The notes under the pieces were generated by a model. That model ran no database searches. It saw only the letters and a program-made list of their open reading frames with translations, and was not told the DNA's origin. Positions 14,229 through 22,412 of a stretch of DNA of 64,000 bases are shown here, piece after piece (position 1 is the stretch's first letter; each line of letters starts with the position of its first letter). The position numbers and the translations under genes were made by a program. This DNA is from Proteus appendicitidis. Lineage in GTDB: Bacteria; Pseudomonadota; Gammaproteobacteria; Enterobacterales; Enterobacteriaceae. The stretch is from positions 62,001-126,000 of the forward strand of contig NZ_CP127389.1 of NCBI RefSeq assembly GCF_030271835.1, read 5' to 3'.

Positions 14229-15038
14229 ATGTCGAAGAAATCAAAACCGGTTCGTCTTTGTGTTGAAGGGGCGACAACGGACGGGCGTCGAGTTGACCGC
14301 GAATGGTTAACCCAAATTGCGAAAAACTTTGATCCCGCGGTTTATGGTGCGCGGGTCAATGTCGATCACTATAACTATTCATGGGCACCACGCTTTGGTG
14401 ATGTGGAATCGGTGTATACCGAGGAAATCAAAGAAGGGGCACTGGCAGGTAAGTTGGCATTATACGGTGTGATCAATCCGACACCTGATTTAATTGAACT
14501 CAATAAAAAACGTCAAAAAGTTTATACCTCTGTTGAAATTAACCCGAGTTTTTCAGATACCGGTGAAGCCTATCTGGTCGGTCTTGCAGTGACCGATAAC
14601 CCCGCGAGTTTAGGCACTGAAATGTTGCAATTTAGTGCCAGTGCACAAAGTAGCCCATTTTCAGAGCGCAAACAAAGCAAAGATAACGTCTTTACTGCCG
14701 CAGAAGAAACGCATCTCGAATTTACTGACGAAAAGCCAGAGAGCGATAAGCCGGGTCTTTTTAGCGTCATTAAAGAGATGTTTTCTAAAAAGCAACACAG
14801 TGATGATGCACGATTTACCGATGTGCATCAGGCGGTAGAGCTGTGCGCCCAAGAAGTGCAAACCCTTTCAACAGAAATTACCGCATTAAAAAGCGCAGAC
14901 CAAAGCGAGGCGGTAAAAGCGCTCACGCAACAACTCACGGAATTAAAAAACCAATTTGAAAATACAGACGCCTCGTTCTCACATCGTCCGCCGGCAACGG
15001 GTGGCGAAAATAACGGCGAAGTGCTGACGGATTGCTAA
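14229..15038 (+). CDS. O: Capsid scaffold and protease gpO
   Basis: Internal scaffold that cleaves the capsid proteins and itself during maturation. 269 residues (P2 O 284). The likely serine-protease triad is D18, H47 (VNVDHYNYSW) and S101 (YTSVEI), matching P2 D19/H48/S107 in order and spacing. The C-terminal third is a predicted coiled coil (LCAQEVQTLSTEITALKS) serving as scaffold. First gene of the rightward capsid operon. Confidence 0.95.
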   Translation: MSKKSKPVRLCVEGATTDGRRVDREWLTQIAKNFDPAVYGARVNVDHYNYSWAPRFGDVESVYTEEIKEGALAGKLALYGVINPTPDLIELNKKRQKVYTSVEINPSFSDTGEAYLVGLAVTDNPASLGTEMLQFSASAQSSPFSERKQSKDNVFTAAEETHLEFTDEKPESDKPGLFSVIKEMFSKKQHSDDARFTDVHQAVELCAQEVQTLSTEITALKSADQSEAVKALTQQLTELKNQFENTDASFSHRPPATGGENNGEVLTDC

Positions 15039-15053
15039 GGTAGTGAACAAGCC

Positions 15054-16196
15054 ATGAAAAAAGAAACTCGTTTTAAATTTAATGCGTATATGACGCAACT
15101 CGGTAAAATTTACGGTGTTAGTGCCCAAGAGTTCAGCGATACCAAAGTACCGATTGAGCCGTCTGCGGCTCAAAAATTAGAAACTACGATCCAGCAATCG
15201 GCGGAGTTTTTAACGCACATTAATATTGTGCCGGTTGATGAGCAAGTCGGTGAAGCGATTGGTTTAGGCATCGGTTCGACTATCGCGGGAACCACTGACA
15301 CAACAGCAAAAGACCGTGAAACAAGCGATCCGATTAAGCTGACAAAGAACAGCTATCTTTGCCAGAAAACCAATTACGACACCCACCTTGATTATGCAAA
15401 AATTGATATGTGGGCGAAGTTTACCGACTTTCAAACCCGTATCCGTGATGCGATTATCCGCCGTCAGGCATTAGACCGCATTATGATTGGTTTTAATGGT
15501 ACGCACCGCGCCGATAACTCTGATCGTAAAAAACACCCCTTACTGCAAGATGTGAATTCAGGTTGGTTACAAAAAGTCCGTGAACGTGCCCCTGAACATG
15601 TGATGGGCAGTATCACGCAAGACGGTACAACAACAGCCAAACCGGTTTATGTTGGTAAAGGGCGCGCGTATCAAAATTTCGATGCGTTAGTACAAGACAC
15701 CATTGATAAGGCAATTGATCCAGAATATCAGGACGATACCGGTCTTGTTGTGATTTGTGGGCGTAAATTGTTAGCAGATAAATACTTCCCACTGGTCAAT
15801 AAAGACCAAAACAACAGCGAAAAGTTAGCTGCCGATACCATTATCAGTCAGAAACGTATTGGCGGTTTGCCGGCTGTACGTGCGCCGTTCTTTCCTGAAA
15901 ATGCCTTTTTTATTACTCGTCTTGATAATTTGTCGATTTATTTCCTTGCAGATTCTCGTCGTCGCCAAGTGCTGGATAATGCAAAACGCGATCGCATCGA
16001 AAACTACGAGTCAGTCAATGAAGATTTCGTGGTTGAAGATTTCCGCGGTGTGGCATTGGTTGAAAATATCGTTTGCGAAGATGCCGAAGAAACACCACCC
16101 GAAACCACTGACGTTATCGCGCCTGAAAATAACACTGGTACAGACAACAGCGCAGTAACAGAAGAAACACCGGCTGAAAATAAAAAGGCGAAATAA
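15054..16196 (+). CDS. N: Major capsid protein precursor gpN
   Basis: Forms the T=7 shell, HK97 fold. 380 residues; P2 N is 357. Typical stretches are MKKETRFKFNAYMTQLGKIYGV, the N-terminal region removed by gpO, FLTHINIVPVDEQVGEAIGLG and FITRLDNLSIYFLADSRRR. The last ~40 residues are acidic and Thr/Glu/Pro-rich (ETPPETTD ... EETPAENKKAK), a low-complexity tail beyond the usual P2 length that may be surface exposed. The stop overlaps the M start. Confidence 0.95.
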   Translation: MKKETRFKFNAYMTQLGKIYGVSAQEFSDTKVPIEPSAAQKLETTIQQSAEFLTHINIVPVDEQVGEAIGLGIGSTIAGTTDTTAKDRETSDPIKLTKNSYLCQKTNYDTHLDYAKIDMWAKFTDFQTRIRDAIIRRQALDRIMIGFNGTHRADNSDRKKHPLLQDVNSGWLQKVRERAPEHVMGSITQDGTTTAKPVYVGKGRAYQNFDALVQDTIDKAIDPEYQDDTGLVVICGRKLLADKYFPLVNKDQNNSEKLAADTIISQKRIGGLPAVRAPFFPENAFFITRLDNLSIYFLADSRRRQVLDNAKRDRIENYESVNEDFVVEDFRGVALVENIVCEDAEETPPETTDVIAPENNTGTDNSAVTEETPAENKKAK

Positions 16197-16867
16197 TGGC
16201 GTTATCTCCGTGGGAAAAACACCGCATGAGCCTAAGTGCGCAACACTCCACTCAATTGGGTGGGCATGTTAGTCGCAATACGAAAGGCTATCACATGATG
16301 CTGTTACGTCTTGCGACAGATAAAAAAGAGCTAAAACATTTTCAGTCACGCGAACGCAAAGAAGCTTATAAACGCAAGATATTAGCCAATTATCAGCCGT
16401 GGGTTGATGGGGCGTTGTCCGGTGGTAGCGGTGTGCAAGATGATGTCTTAATGACGATTTTGCTGTGGAAAATTGATGCGGGTGATTATGAGGGGGCGTT
16501 AGATATTGCCGTTTATGCATTAGCTAACCGTTTAGTGATCCCCGGTGTTAACCGCACCACGGGCACCGTGATTGCCGAAGAAATTGCCGATTCGGCAATG
16601 CGAGCGTATGCCGTGAAATTACCAGTATCTTTAGCAACGTTAGAGCGTACACGCGCCCTTACTGATGATGAAGATATGCCCGATGAAGTGAGAGCAAAAC
16701 TCTATAAAATCTTAGGGTTAGTGCTACGCGATAATAATCGACCACAAGAAAGCTACTGCGTATTAAGTCGAGCATTAGAGTTAAACATAAATGTCGGGAT
16801 TAAAACCGAATTAAAGCAACTCGATAAAGTGCTCAAAGCCCAGCGTGACGCTGAAAAAGCATTGTGA
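16196..16867 (+). CDS. M: Terminase small subunit gpM
   Basis: Recognises cos and stimulates gpP. 223 residues (P2 M 247). Recognisable blocks are MALSPWEKHRMSL, the middle segment DDVLMTILLWKIDAGDYEGALDIAVYAL, and a C-terminal TPR-like part (LGLVLRDNNRPQESYCVLSRAL). Coupled to N by TAATG. Confidence 0.93.
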   Translation: MALSPWEKHRMSLSAQHSTQLGGHVSRNTKGYHMMLLRLATDKKELKHFQSRERKEAYKRKILANYQPWVDGALSGGSGVQDDVLMTILLWKIDAGDYEGALDIAVYALANRLVIPGVNRTTGTVIAEEIADSAMRAYAVKLPVSLATLERTRALTDDEDMPDEVRAKLYKILGLVLRDNNRPQESYCVLSRALELNINVGIKTELKQLDKVLKAQRDAEKAL

Positions 16868-16877
16868 CACCACGTCA

Positions 16878-16921
16878 GGGCGGCACGGAAAAAGCAATTT
16901 GCTTTCTTTCGTCCACCGCCC
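16878..16921 (+). other. Imperfect hairpin between M and L
   Basis: GGGCGG (16878-16883) pairs with CCGCCC (16916-16921), and inside it AAAGCAA pairs with TTGCTTT. It lies in a 74-bp gap in an otherwise tightly packed operon, about 20 bp before the L start. With no T-run it is more likely an attenuator or mRNA processing site than a full terminator. Confidence 0.45.
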
Positions 16922-16941
16922 ACCTATTTTAAGGTTTTCTT

Positions 16942-17397
16942 ATGGATTATGTTTCTGCTAACCCTGTGCCACAAAAAGACGAAACCATTAAAAATAATGG
17001 CTTTTTCCCTGATATTCAAACTCGTGATTTTCAATTGCAGACTCGCGTCGATGGCACGGTGACACCGGAACGGCTGAAAAGCACGTTACTGAACGCCATG
17101 ATTGAAGTGAATCGCGAGTTGTATCAGTGGCGCATAGGTCAATCTGCGAAAACATTAAAAGACGTGCCAGCCGAACAGATTAACGGTGAAAGTGAACTGA
17201 TGGTTTTATATCAGCGTGCGGTGTTCTGTTTTGCAAAAGCCAGTTTAATCGAACGTTATCGCGATATTGATACCACCGCACAAGGTAATAAAAAAGCCGA
17301 CACCATGACACCGGTGATTGATGAAGTGTGGCGTGATGGTCAATGGGCTTTACAACGTATCAAAGGGGAAACCCATAACACGGTGGAGCTTATCTAA
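16942..17397 (+). CDS. L: Head completion protein gpL
   Basis: Connector protein added after packaging. 151 residues (P2 L 169). The pattern FFPDIQTRDFQLQTRVDGTVTP, followed by LLNAMIEVNRELYQWR and a C-terminal DEVWRDGQWALQRIKG, is diagnostic of the P2 L family. The stop overlaps the X start (TAATG). Confidence 0.93.
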   Translation: MDYVSANPVPQKDETIKNNGFFPDIQTRDFQLQTRVDGTVTPERLKSTLLNAMIEVNRELYQWRIGQSAKTLKDVPAEQINGESELMVLYQRAVFCFAKASLIERYRDIDTTAQGNKKADTMTPVIDEVWRDGQWALQRIKGETHNTVELI

Positions 17398-17603
17398 TGC
17401 GGATTTACACCCAACAAGGGGATACCGTAGATGATATTTGTTGGCGTTACTTTGGTCAGTCATCCGGCATGATTGAGCAAGTATTAGAGGCTAATCCTGG
17501 GCTGGTTGAATGGGGGGCAATCTTACCCACCGGCACTGCGATTGAGTTACCGGACACGCCCCAACAACACAGCACCACACCGATTTTACAACTTTGGGAT
17601 TAA
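17397..17603 (+). CDS. X: Tail protein gpX (LysM-like)
   Basis: 68 residues (P2 X 67). A single LysM-like fold: QQGDTVDDICWRYFG ... VLEANPGLVEWGAILPTGTAIELP. Needed for tail formation, probably as a baseplate or tube-initiator component. Coupled to L. Confidence 0.93.
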   Translation: MRIYTQQGDTVDDICWRYFGQSSGMIEQVLEANPGLVEWGAILPTGTAIELPDTPQQHSTTPILQLWD

Positions 17604-17622
17604 CCCCTTTAAGGGGGAAGGT

Positions 17623-17937
17623 ATGAAGAAGATGCCCTATAAAGATCCAAGTAATATTAATTGGTTTACCGCCTTATTAATTGCCGGCATGGCGGTTTTT
17701 GGTGGTATTGCCAGTTATGCCAATAAAATAGTGAAAGGGGAACCGTTCCGCTTTGCCATTTTACTTGCGCAAATCGTTGTCTCTATGTTTTCAGGGGCAT
17801 TGATTTTATTCGGTGCAAGTTATTTTCAGTGGCAACCTGAAATTGCCGGCGGTATAGCGGGCATGGCGGGCTGGATGGGGTCAGCATTTATTAGCGCAGT
17901 CGGAAAGTTATTCTTAAGGAAGGTTGCCGGTGAGTAA
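17623..17937 (+). CDS. Holin
   Basis: 104 residues from ATG 17623, which has GGGGGAAGG just upstream; a longer frame would run back through X. Three hydrophobic segments (about residues 12-30, 40-61 and 70-90: WFTALLIAGMAVFGGIA, FAILLAQIVVSMFSGALILFG, AGGIAGMAGWMGSAFISAV) suit a class I holin. Sequence style is LydA/P2-Y-like; exact family uncertain. It overlaps the endolysin gene by 8 bases. Confidence 0.82.
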   Translation: MKKMPYKDPSNINWFTALLIAGMAVFGGIASYANKIVKGEPFRFAILLAQIVVSMFSGALILFGASYFQWQPEIAGGIAGMAGWMGSAFISAVGKLFLRKVAGE

Positions 17938-18334
17938 ATTTATCTTTAGTCAGCGCAGTAAAAATAATCTTAGTGGCGTTAACCCGCTGTTAGTGAAAAT
18001 TGCTTATCGTGCGTTAGACATTTCTACGGCGGACTTTGCAGTGATTGAAGGTGTTCGCACACTCGAAAAGCAAAAAGAAAACGTCAAAAAGGGTGTTTCA
18101 AAAACATTAAACAGCCGTCATTTAACAGGCGATGCCATTGATATTTTACCTTCTGTGATTAAACCGGGAATGGAATGGCAACCACATTTCTTTGAGCCGA
18201 TTTTAAGAGCCTTTAAACAAGCCGCAGATGAAGAGGGGGTAACATTGCGCTTTGGTAAAAACTGGAAAAGTGATCCCAGTTTACCCGTTGAAACCCGCTT
18301 TCCTGACTATCCTCATATTGAGATCCCACGATGA
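17930..18334 (+). CDS. Endolysin, M15-type L,D-peptidase
   Basis: 134 residues, likely from GTG 17930 with GGAAGG six bases upstream. It has the Zn-peptidase signature of the M15/VanY-like L-alanyl-D-glutamate peptidases: SRHLTGDAIDI and YPHIEI, preceded by VIEGVRTLEKQ. P2 itself uses a muramidase-type K, so the lytic enzyme has been exchanged for a peptidase here. No signal peptide; needs the holin to reach the wall. Confidence 0.85.
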   Translation: MSKFIFSQRSKNNLSGVNPLLVKIAYRALDISTADFAVIEGVRTLEKQKENVKKGVSKTLNSRHLTGDAIDILPSVIKPGMEWQPHFFEPILRAFKQAADEEGVTLRFGKNWKSDPSLPVETRFPDYPHIEIPR

Positions 18335-18834
18335 AAAGGAACGTACTGCTTATTATTGTCGCGGTCGTGATGGGCTTGCTACTGATATTTAAGTTTGATG
18401 CCTTGCTCACTGAGAATAGCCAGCTTAAGGGTGACAACCTCGCCCTTAAGCAAAATGTTATCAGTCATAAAAATGCTATTGAGCACTATCAGAAAGAACT
18501 TACTCGTTTATCAGAACTGGATAAACAACACACAAAGGCGCTAACCGATGCAAAAAATGATATTAGCCGGCTTAATGATGAGTTGCGCAATAATACTAAA
18601 CGGGTGTACATCAAAGCCGATTGCCCCAACCCCGATAATCACACCACCGCCACCGCCGGCATGGGTAATGCAACCCCCGCAAGACTTACCAAAACAGCTC
18701 AACAAGATTATTTACGTCTCCTCGAAATGATGGCGGAGAATAAGGCACAAACGGAATATTTGATTGATTATACAAATCGATTATTGCAATACATCAATGA
18801 GTTAAACCATGAAAAAGCCTGCAAACCTGCGTGA
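18331..18834 (+). CDS. Rz-type i-spanin (LysB)
   Basis: 167 residues: one N-terminal transmembrane segment (LLIIVAVVMGLLLIF) then a long periplasmic coiled coil (QLKGDNLALKQNVISHKNAIEHYQ split by short breaks, through NDELRNN). Paired with the Rz1 lipoprotein encoded inside it in another frame, it would fuse inner and outer membranes at lysis. Start overlaps the endolysin stop (ATGA); the 3' end overlaps R by 26 bases. Confidence 0.85.
   Translation: MKRNVLLIIVAVVMGLLLIFKFDALLTENSQLKGDNLALKQNVISHKNAIEHYQKELTRLSELDKQHTKALTDAKNDISRLNDELRNNTKRVYIKADCPNPDNHTTATAGMGNATPARLTKTAQQDYLRLLEMMAENKAQTEYLIDYTNRLLQYINELNHEKACKPA
18548..18730 (+). CDS. Rz1-type o-spanin lipoprotein (LysC)
   Basis: 60 residues nested within the Rz gene in a different frame. 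A signal peptide ending in lipobox LNGC is followed by a proline-rich tail (PIAPTPIITPPPPPAWVMQPP), the hallmark of Rz1. It is the outer-membrane partner of the Rz coiled coil. Confidence 0.85.
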   Translation: MQKMILAGLMMSCAIILNGCTSKPIAPTPIITPPPPPAWVMQPPQDLPKQLNKIIYVSSK

Positions 18835-19249
18835 TACCTTAATTAAAAAGGTCGCTTATTTAGGCGAAAATCCCGATAGGCTCTACACCTTTATTGATGG
18901 TGGGGCGATTGTGGCAACCGGTGCCCGTAGTCAATCTTATGAGTATCAATACAATCTCAATATTATTATTGATGATTATCCCGGTGACCAAGATGTGTTA
19001 ATGGCGGTGATCATTGGTTGGATTGAAAAACATCAGCCTGATATTTTCCTCAATCCCGATAAACGCCAAAGTCATTTTACCTTTGATGCCTTTATTGATA
19101 GTCACCAAACCGCCAGTATCAGCATTGATTTAAAGCTGACTGAGCGTGTCCTCGTTAATGTGCAAGCGGATAAACTCGTTGTCGGTGCCATTGAAGAGCC
19201 GGCTGATCCGTTTGAAATTTGGGAGAGTGTGGCTCATGAACGCCGATGA
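18809..19249 (+). CDS. R: Tail completion protein gpR
   Basis: 146 residues (P2 R 155). Family stretches are MKKPANLRDTLIKKVAYL, FIDGGAIVATGA, YQYNLNIIIDDYPGD and WIEKHQPDIFLNPDK. It forms part of the neck or tail terminator. It starts within the end of the Rz gene and overlaps S by 14 bases. Confidence 0.92.
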   Translation: MKKPANLRDTLIKKVAYLGENPDRLYTFIDGGAIVATGARSQSYEYQYNLNIIIDDYPGDQDVLMAVIIGWIEKHQPDIFLNPDKRQSHFTFDAFIDSHQTASISIDLKLTERVLVNVQADKLVVGAIEEPADPFEIWESVAHERR

Positions 19250-19871
19250 TTTCAGCCCGTTAACCCAAGCGTTAGCCACCATGTTGGCAAAAGCGTCACC
19301 CAATGAGCGCAAAAAGCTAGCCCGTGAAATTGCCCGTGATTTACGCAAAAGCAATTTACAACGTATTCGTGCGCAAAAAAATCCCGATGGAACCGCATTC
19401 ACCAAACGTAAAGCCTCAACGGTTACCGTATTGCGAGGAATGAAATTTGTCTGGAAAGGGCAACCCCGCAGTTTAAAAAATTGGCGATTGCGTAAAACGA
19501 AAAAGGGCGAAGTGATCACCGGCTACGATTTAGAAAAGAGAGCCGAACGTAGTTTTTATAAGCGCGATATTTTGCGTTTTATTGAAGTGAAAAAAGACAA
19601 AATCAGTACGTCAAAACCCAATAAACAGACTCGCATGTTTAAGCGTTTAGCCACCGCCCGTTATTTGCGCATGTCAGCAAATGATAAAGGTGTCTCCCTC
19701 TCTTTTGCCCCTCAAGTCGCGGGCATTGCTGCGGTGCATCATTACGGTTTAAAAGAGCGAGTGCGGGGCAAGTCATTAGAAATTCAATACCCTGAACGAA
19801 AGCTATTAGGCTTTTCACCGGCGGATATTAAACATATTGAAAATCAATTACTGGAATTCCTTTCCCGTTAA
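19236..19871 (+). CDS. S: Tail completion / virion morphogenesis gpS
   Basis: 211 residues from ATG 19236 (MNADDFSPLTQAL); the frame upstream overlaps R. The family core is RKKLAREIARDLRKSNLQRIRAQKNPDG at the N-terminal side, and AAVHHYGLKERVRG near the C-terminus. P2 S is about 150 residues; the extra ~60 lie in the middle (LRKTKKGEVITGYDL through RMFKRL), a lysine/arginine-rich insert found in longer homologues. Last gene before the V late promoter. Confidence 0.88.
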   Translation: MNADDFSPLTQALATMLAKASPNERKKLAREIARDLRKSNLQRIRAQKNPDGTAFTKRKASTVTVLRGMKFVWKGQPRSLKNWRLRKTKKGEVITGYDLEKRAERSFYKRDILRFIEVKKDKISTSKPNKQTRMFKRLATARYLRMSANDKGVSLSFAPQVAGIAAVHHYGLKERVRGKSLEIQYPERKLLGFSPADIKHIENQLLEFLSR

Positions 19872-19892
19872 TTGTCCTGTCTTTGAAACAAT
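19871..19892 (+). promoter_or_regulatory. Ogr activator site, late promoter of V operon
   Basis: ATTGT-N12-ACAAT, a full TGT-N12-ACA match starting at the S stop. Its centre is 55 bp upstream of base 19936, so with P2 spacing the transcript would begin close to the V ATG at 19937 and the leader would be very short. Confidence 0.7.
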
Positions 19893-19936
19893 CCCAACCT
19901 CGTGCGTTTTTTTATTTCCCGTTGCACATTGCGAGT

Positions 19937-20563
19937 ATGAATATCGCAGAACTTATCCGAAAAATACAAAACTTGATCCGCACTGGCGTTGTGATTGATG
20001 TCAGTGCGGAAAAAGGCTGTCGAGTTAAAACGGGCGACAATGAAACCGACTGGCGCCCGTGGCTCACTGCGCGTGCGGGTCATTCGCGTTCATGGTGGGC
20101 GCCCAGTGTTGGCGAACAAGTGTTATTGCTGTCAATCGGTGGTGACTTAACCACCTCGTTTGTGTTACCGGCAATATTTAGTGACGATTTTTCAGAGCCA
20201 TCAACCTCATTAACCGCCCACCGTCATGAGTATGAAGACGGTGCAGTAATTGAATATGAACCCGCAACCGGGGCGCTAATAGTCACGGGAATTAAAACTG
20301 CCGTGATTGAAGCCAATGAGTCGGTCACGGTCACATCACCCGACATTACGTGTGTAGCGACAAGCAAAATTACCTTAGATACCCCTACCGTTATTTGTAC
20401 CAACAACTTAACCACGGGATCACTGACGGTACAAAAAGGCGGCACGATGACTGGCGATATTACCCATGTTGGTGGGCAAATGTCTTCTAACGGTGTGGTG
20501 GTTTCAACTCATACCCACGGTGGCGTGTGCACCGGTGATGGTAATACAGGACAACCGCAATGA
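19937..20563 (+). CDS. V: Baseplate spike gpV
   Basis: Trimeric membrane-piercing spike. 208 residues from ATG 19937 (MNIAELIRKIQNLIRTG), as in P2 V (211); a longer upstream frame would cross the late promoter. OB-fold part with TDWRPWLTARAGHSRSWWAPSVGEQVLLLS, then a beta-helix, and a C-terminal HTHGG motif that fits the iron-binding HxH tip of P2 V. The stop overlaps W. Confidence 0.94.
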   Translation: MNIAELIRKIQNLIRTGVVIDVSAEKGCRVKTGDNETDWRPWLTARAGHSRSWWAPSVGEQVLLLSIGGDLTTSFVLPAIFSDDFSEPSTSLTAHRHEYEDGAVIEYEPATGALIVTGIKTAVIEANESVTVTSPDITCVATSKITLDTPTVICTNNLTTGSLTVQKGGTMTGDITHVGGQMSSNGVVVSTHTHGGVCTGDGNTGQPQ

Positions 20564-20898
20564 ACTATCTCGGCATGAACAGCCAAACCGGTGAACGTAT
20601 TACCGATATTGAGCATGTTCGCCAGTCGGTGAGAGATATTTTTAACACCCCCATTGGTAGCCGATTGATGCGCCGTGAATATGGCAGTTTGCTTGCCGAC
20701 TTAATTGACGGTCCTGTTAACGCCAAGATGCGACTGCAATTAATGTCGGCATGTTACACCGCGGTTTATCGTTGGGAACCTCGTATAGTAATGACCGCTA
20801 TTGATATTCATAGCCAACAGGAACAGGTGATTGTGGATATCACCGGCTATTACGCCCATAACCAACAACCGATTAATTTCTCTCTACCGGTGACATAA
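20560..20898 (+). CDS. W: Baseplate wedge protein gpW (gp25-like)
   Basis: 112 residues (P2 W 115), homologous to T4 gp25: TDIEHVRQSVRDIFNTPIGSRLMRREYGSLL then RLQLMSACYTAVYRWEPRI. Structural baseplate part. Coupled to V by ATGA. Confidence 0.94.
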   Translation: MNYLGMNSQTGERITDIEHVRQSVRDIFNTPIGSRLMRREYGSLLADLIDGPVNAKMRLQLMSACYTAVYRWEPRIVMTAIDIHSQQEQVIVDITGYYAHNQQPINFSLPVT

Positions 20899-20899
20899 C

Positions 20900-21808
20900 A
20901 TGCCTACGATTAATTTAAGTCAATTAACACCGCCCGATGTGATTGAGTCGTTAGATGCAGAACAATTATTACGTGAACGTAAAACAGCATTGATTGCCTC
21001 GATGCCAACGCATTTACGTGATGCGGTGGCTAACACGTTATCGTTAGAGTCTGAACCACTGACGAAGCTGTTAGAAGAAAACGTCTATCGTGAATTACTA
21101 TTACGCCAACGTATTAATGAGTCGGCACGTGCGGTGATGGTGGCGTATGCGAAAGGGGCAGATTTAGATCAGTTAGCCGCGAATTATAATTTATCGCGCT
21201 TAGTGTTACGCCCCGTCAATAACAAAACTATTCCGCCCACGCCAGCGATTTTAGAATCTGACGATGATTTGCGTTTACGCATTCCCGCCGCTTTTGAGGG
21301 GCTAAGTGTTGCGGGTCCGGTGGGCAGTTATGAATTTCATGCCCGTAGTGCCGATGGTCGGGTGTCCGATGTGTCCGCGATCAGTCCAACACCGGCAAAT
21401 GTCACTATTTCCGTGTTATCTCGTGAGGGTGACGGCACTGCATCGGAAGAATTACTGCGCATTGTTGAGCACGCGTTAAACGATGAAGATGTGAGACCGG
21501 TTGCTGACCGCATAAAAGTACAATCCGCAAAAATTATCCCTTATCAAATTGATGCGACGTTATTTCTCTTTCCGGGACCCGAATCGGAGCCGATACGCAA
21601 AGAAGCAAATCAACGTCTGACGCAATACATTACAGAGCAACACCGCTTAGGGCGTGATATTCGTTTGTCAGCGATTTATGCCGCATTGCATGTGGAAGGT
21701 GTGCAACGAGTAGAATTAAAGCAACCCACCAAAGATGTGGTACTGGATAAAACTCAAGCCTCGTATTGCACTCAAAGCACTTTAACCATTGGTGGTTCGG
21801 ATGAATAG
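20900..21808 (+). CDS. J: Baseplate assembly protein gpJ
   Basis: 302 residues, same as P2 J. Core features are SQLTPPDVIESLDAEQLL, LAANYNLSRLVL, the segment SDDDLRLRIPAAFEGLSVAGPVGSYEFHA (broken here only by description), and VQRVELKQP. Starts two bases after the W stop. Confidence 0.93.
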   Translation: MPTINLSQLTPPDVIESLDAEQLLRERKTALIASMPTHLRDAVANTLSLESEPLTKLLEENVYRELLLRQRINESARAVMVAYAKGADLDQLAANYNLSRLVLRPVNNKTIPPTPAILESDDDLRLRIPAAFEGLSVAGPVGSYEFHARSADGRVSDVSAISPTPANVTISVLSREGDGTASEELLRIVEHALNDEDVRPVADRIKVQSAKIIPYQIDATLFLFPGPESEPIRKEANQRLTQYITEQHRLGRDIRLSAIYAALHVEGVQRVELKQPTKDVVLDKTQASYCTQSTLTIGGSDE

Positions 21809-22412
21809 CTTGTTACCATCAGGCAGTAGCCCATTAGAAAAGGCTGCAGCCATTGCCTGTCAATCCTTGCAGACGTTGCCCGTGCCTTTACGCCAATTAT
21901 GGAACGCTAGTACATGCCCCGTTGATTTATTGCCATATCTTGCATGGGCTTGGTCAGTGGATCGATGGGATGAAAACTGGTCGGAGTCTGTTAAGCGCCA
22001 AGTGGTACGGGATTCGATGTTTATTCACCGACACAAGGGAACCATTGGCGCACTTAAGCGTGTGGTCGAGCCGTTAGGTTACATCATCAAAGTCACTGAA
22101 TGGTGGCAAACCGATGACCCGCCGGGCACATTTCGCCTTGATGTTGGGGTGCAAGAAAACGGCATTACTCAAGAAATTTATGACGAATTAGAGCGTTTGA
22201 TCGCTGATGCACGCCCTGTTAGTCGGCATCTATTAGGGTTATCTATCAATCTTGATTCACAAGGTGAGTTTTATCTCTCTGCCGCCACCTTTAGCGGTGA
22301 TGAGTTAACGGTTTACCCTTATTTTGCAGAAGAAATTACCGTGTCTGGTGCGCCATTAACGGCGGTCGGAGTACACATTATTGATAAAGTTGAGGTCGTA
22401 CATGAGCGCTAA
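21801..22412 (+). CDS. I: Baseplate/tail protein gpI
   Basis: 203 residues from ATG 21801, overlapping J by 8 bases. Typical family text: LPPGSSPLE-like start (LLPSGSSPLEKAAA), LLPYLAWAWSVDRWDENW and IHRHKGTIGALKRVVEPLG. Connects the wedge to the tail fibres. Overlaps H by 11 bases. Confidence 0.93.
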   Translation: MNSLLPSGSSPLEKAAAIACQSLQTLPVPLRQLWNASTCPVDLLPYLAWAWSVDRWDENWSESVKRQVVRDSMFIHRHKGTIGALKRVVEPLGYIIKVTEWWQTDDPPGTFRLDVGVQENGITQEIYDELERLIADARPVSRHLLGLSINLDSQGEFYLSAATFSGDELTVYPYFAEEITVSGAPLTAVGVHIIDKVEVVHER

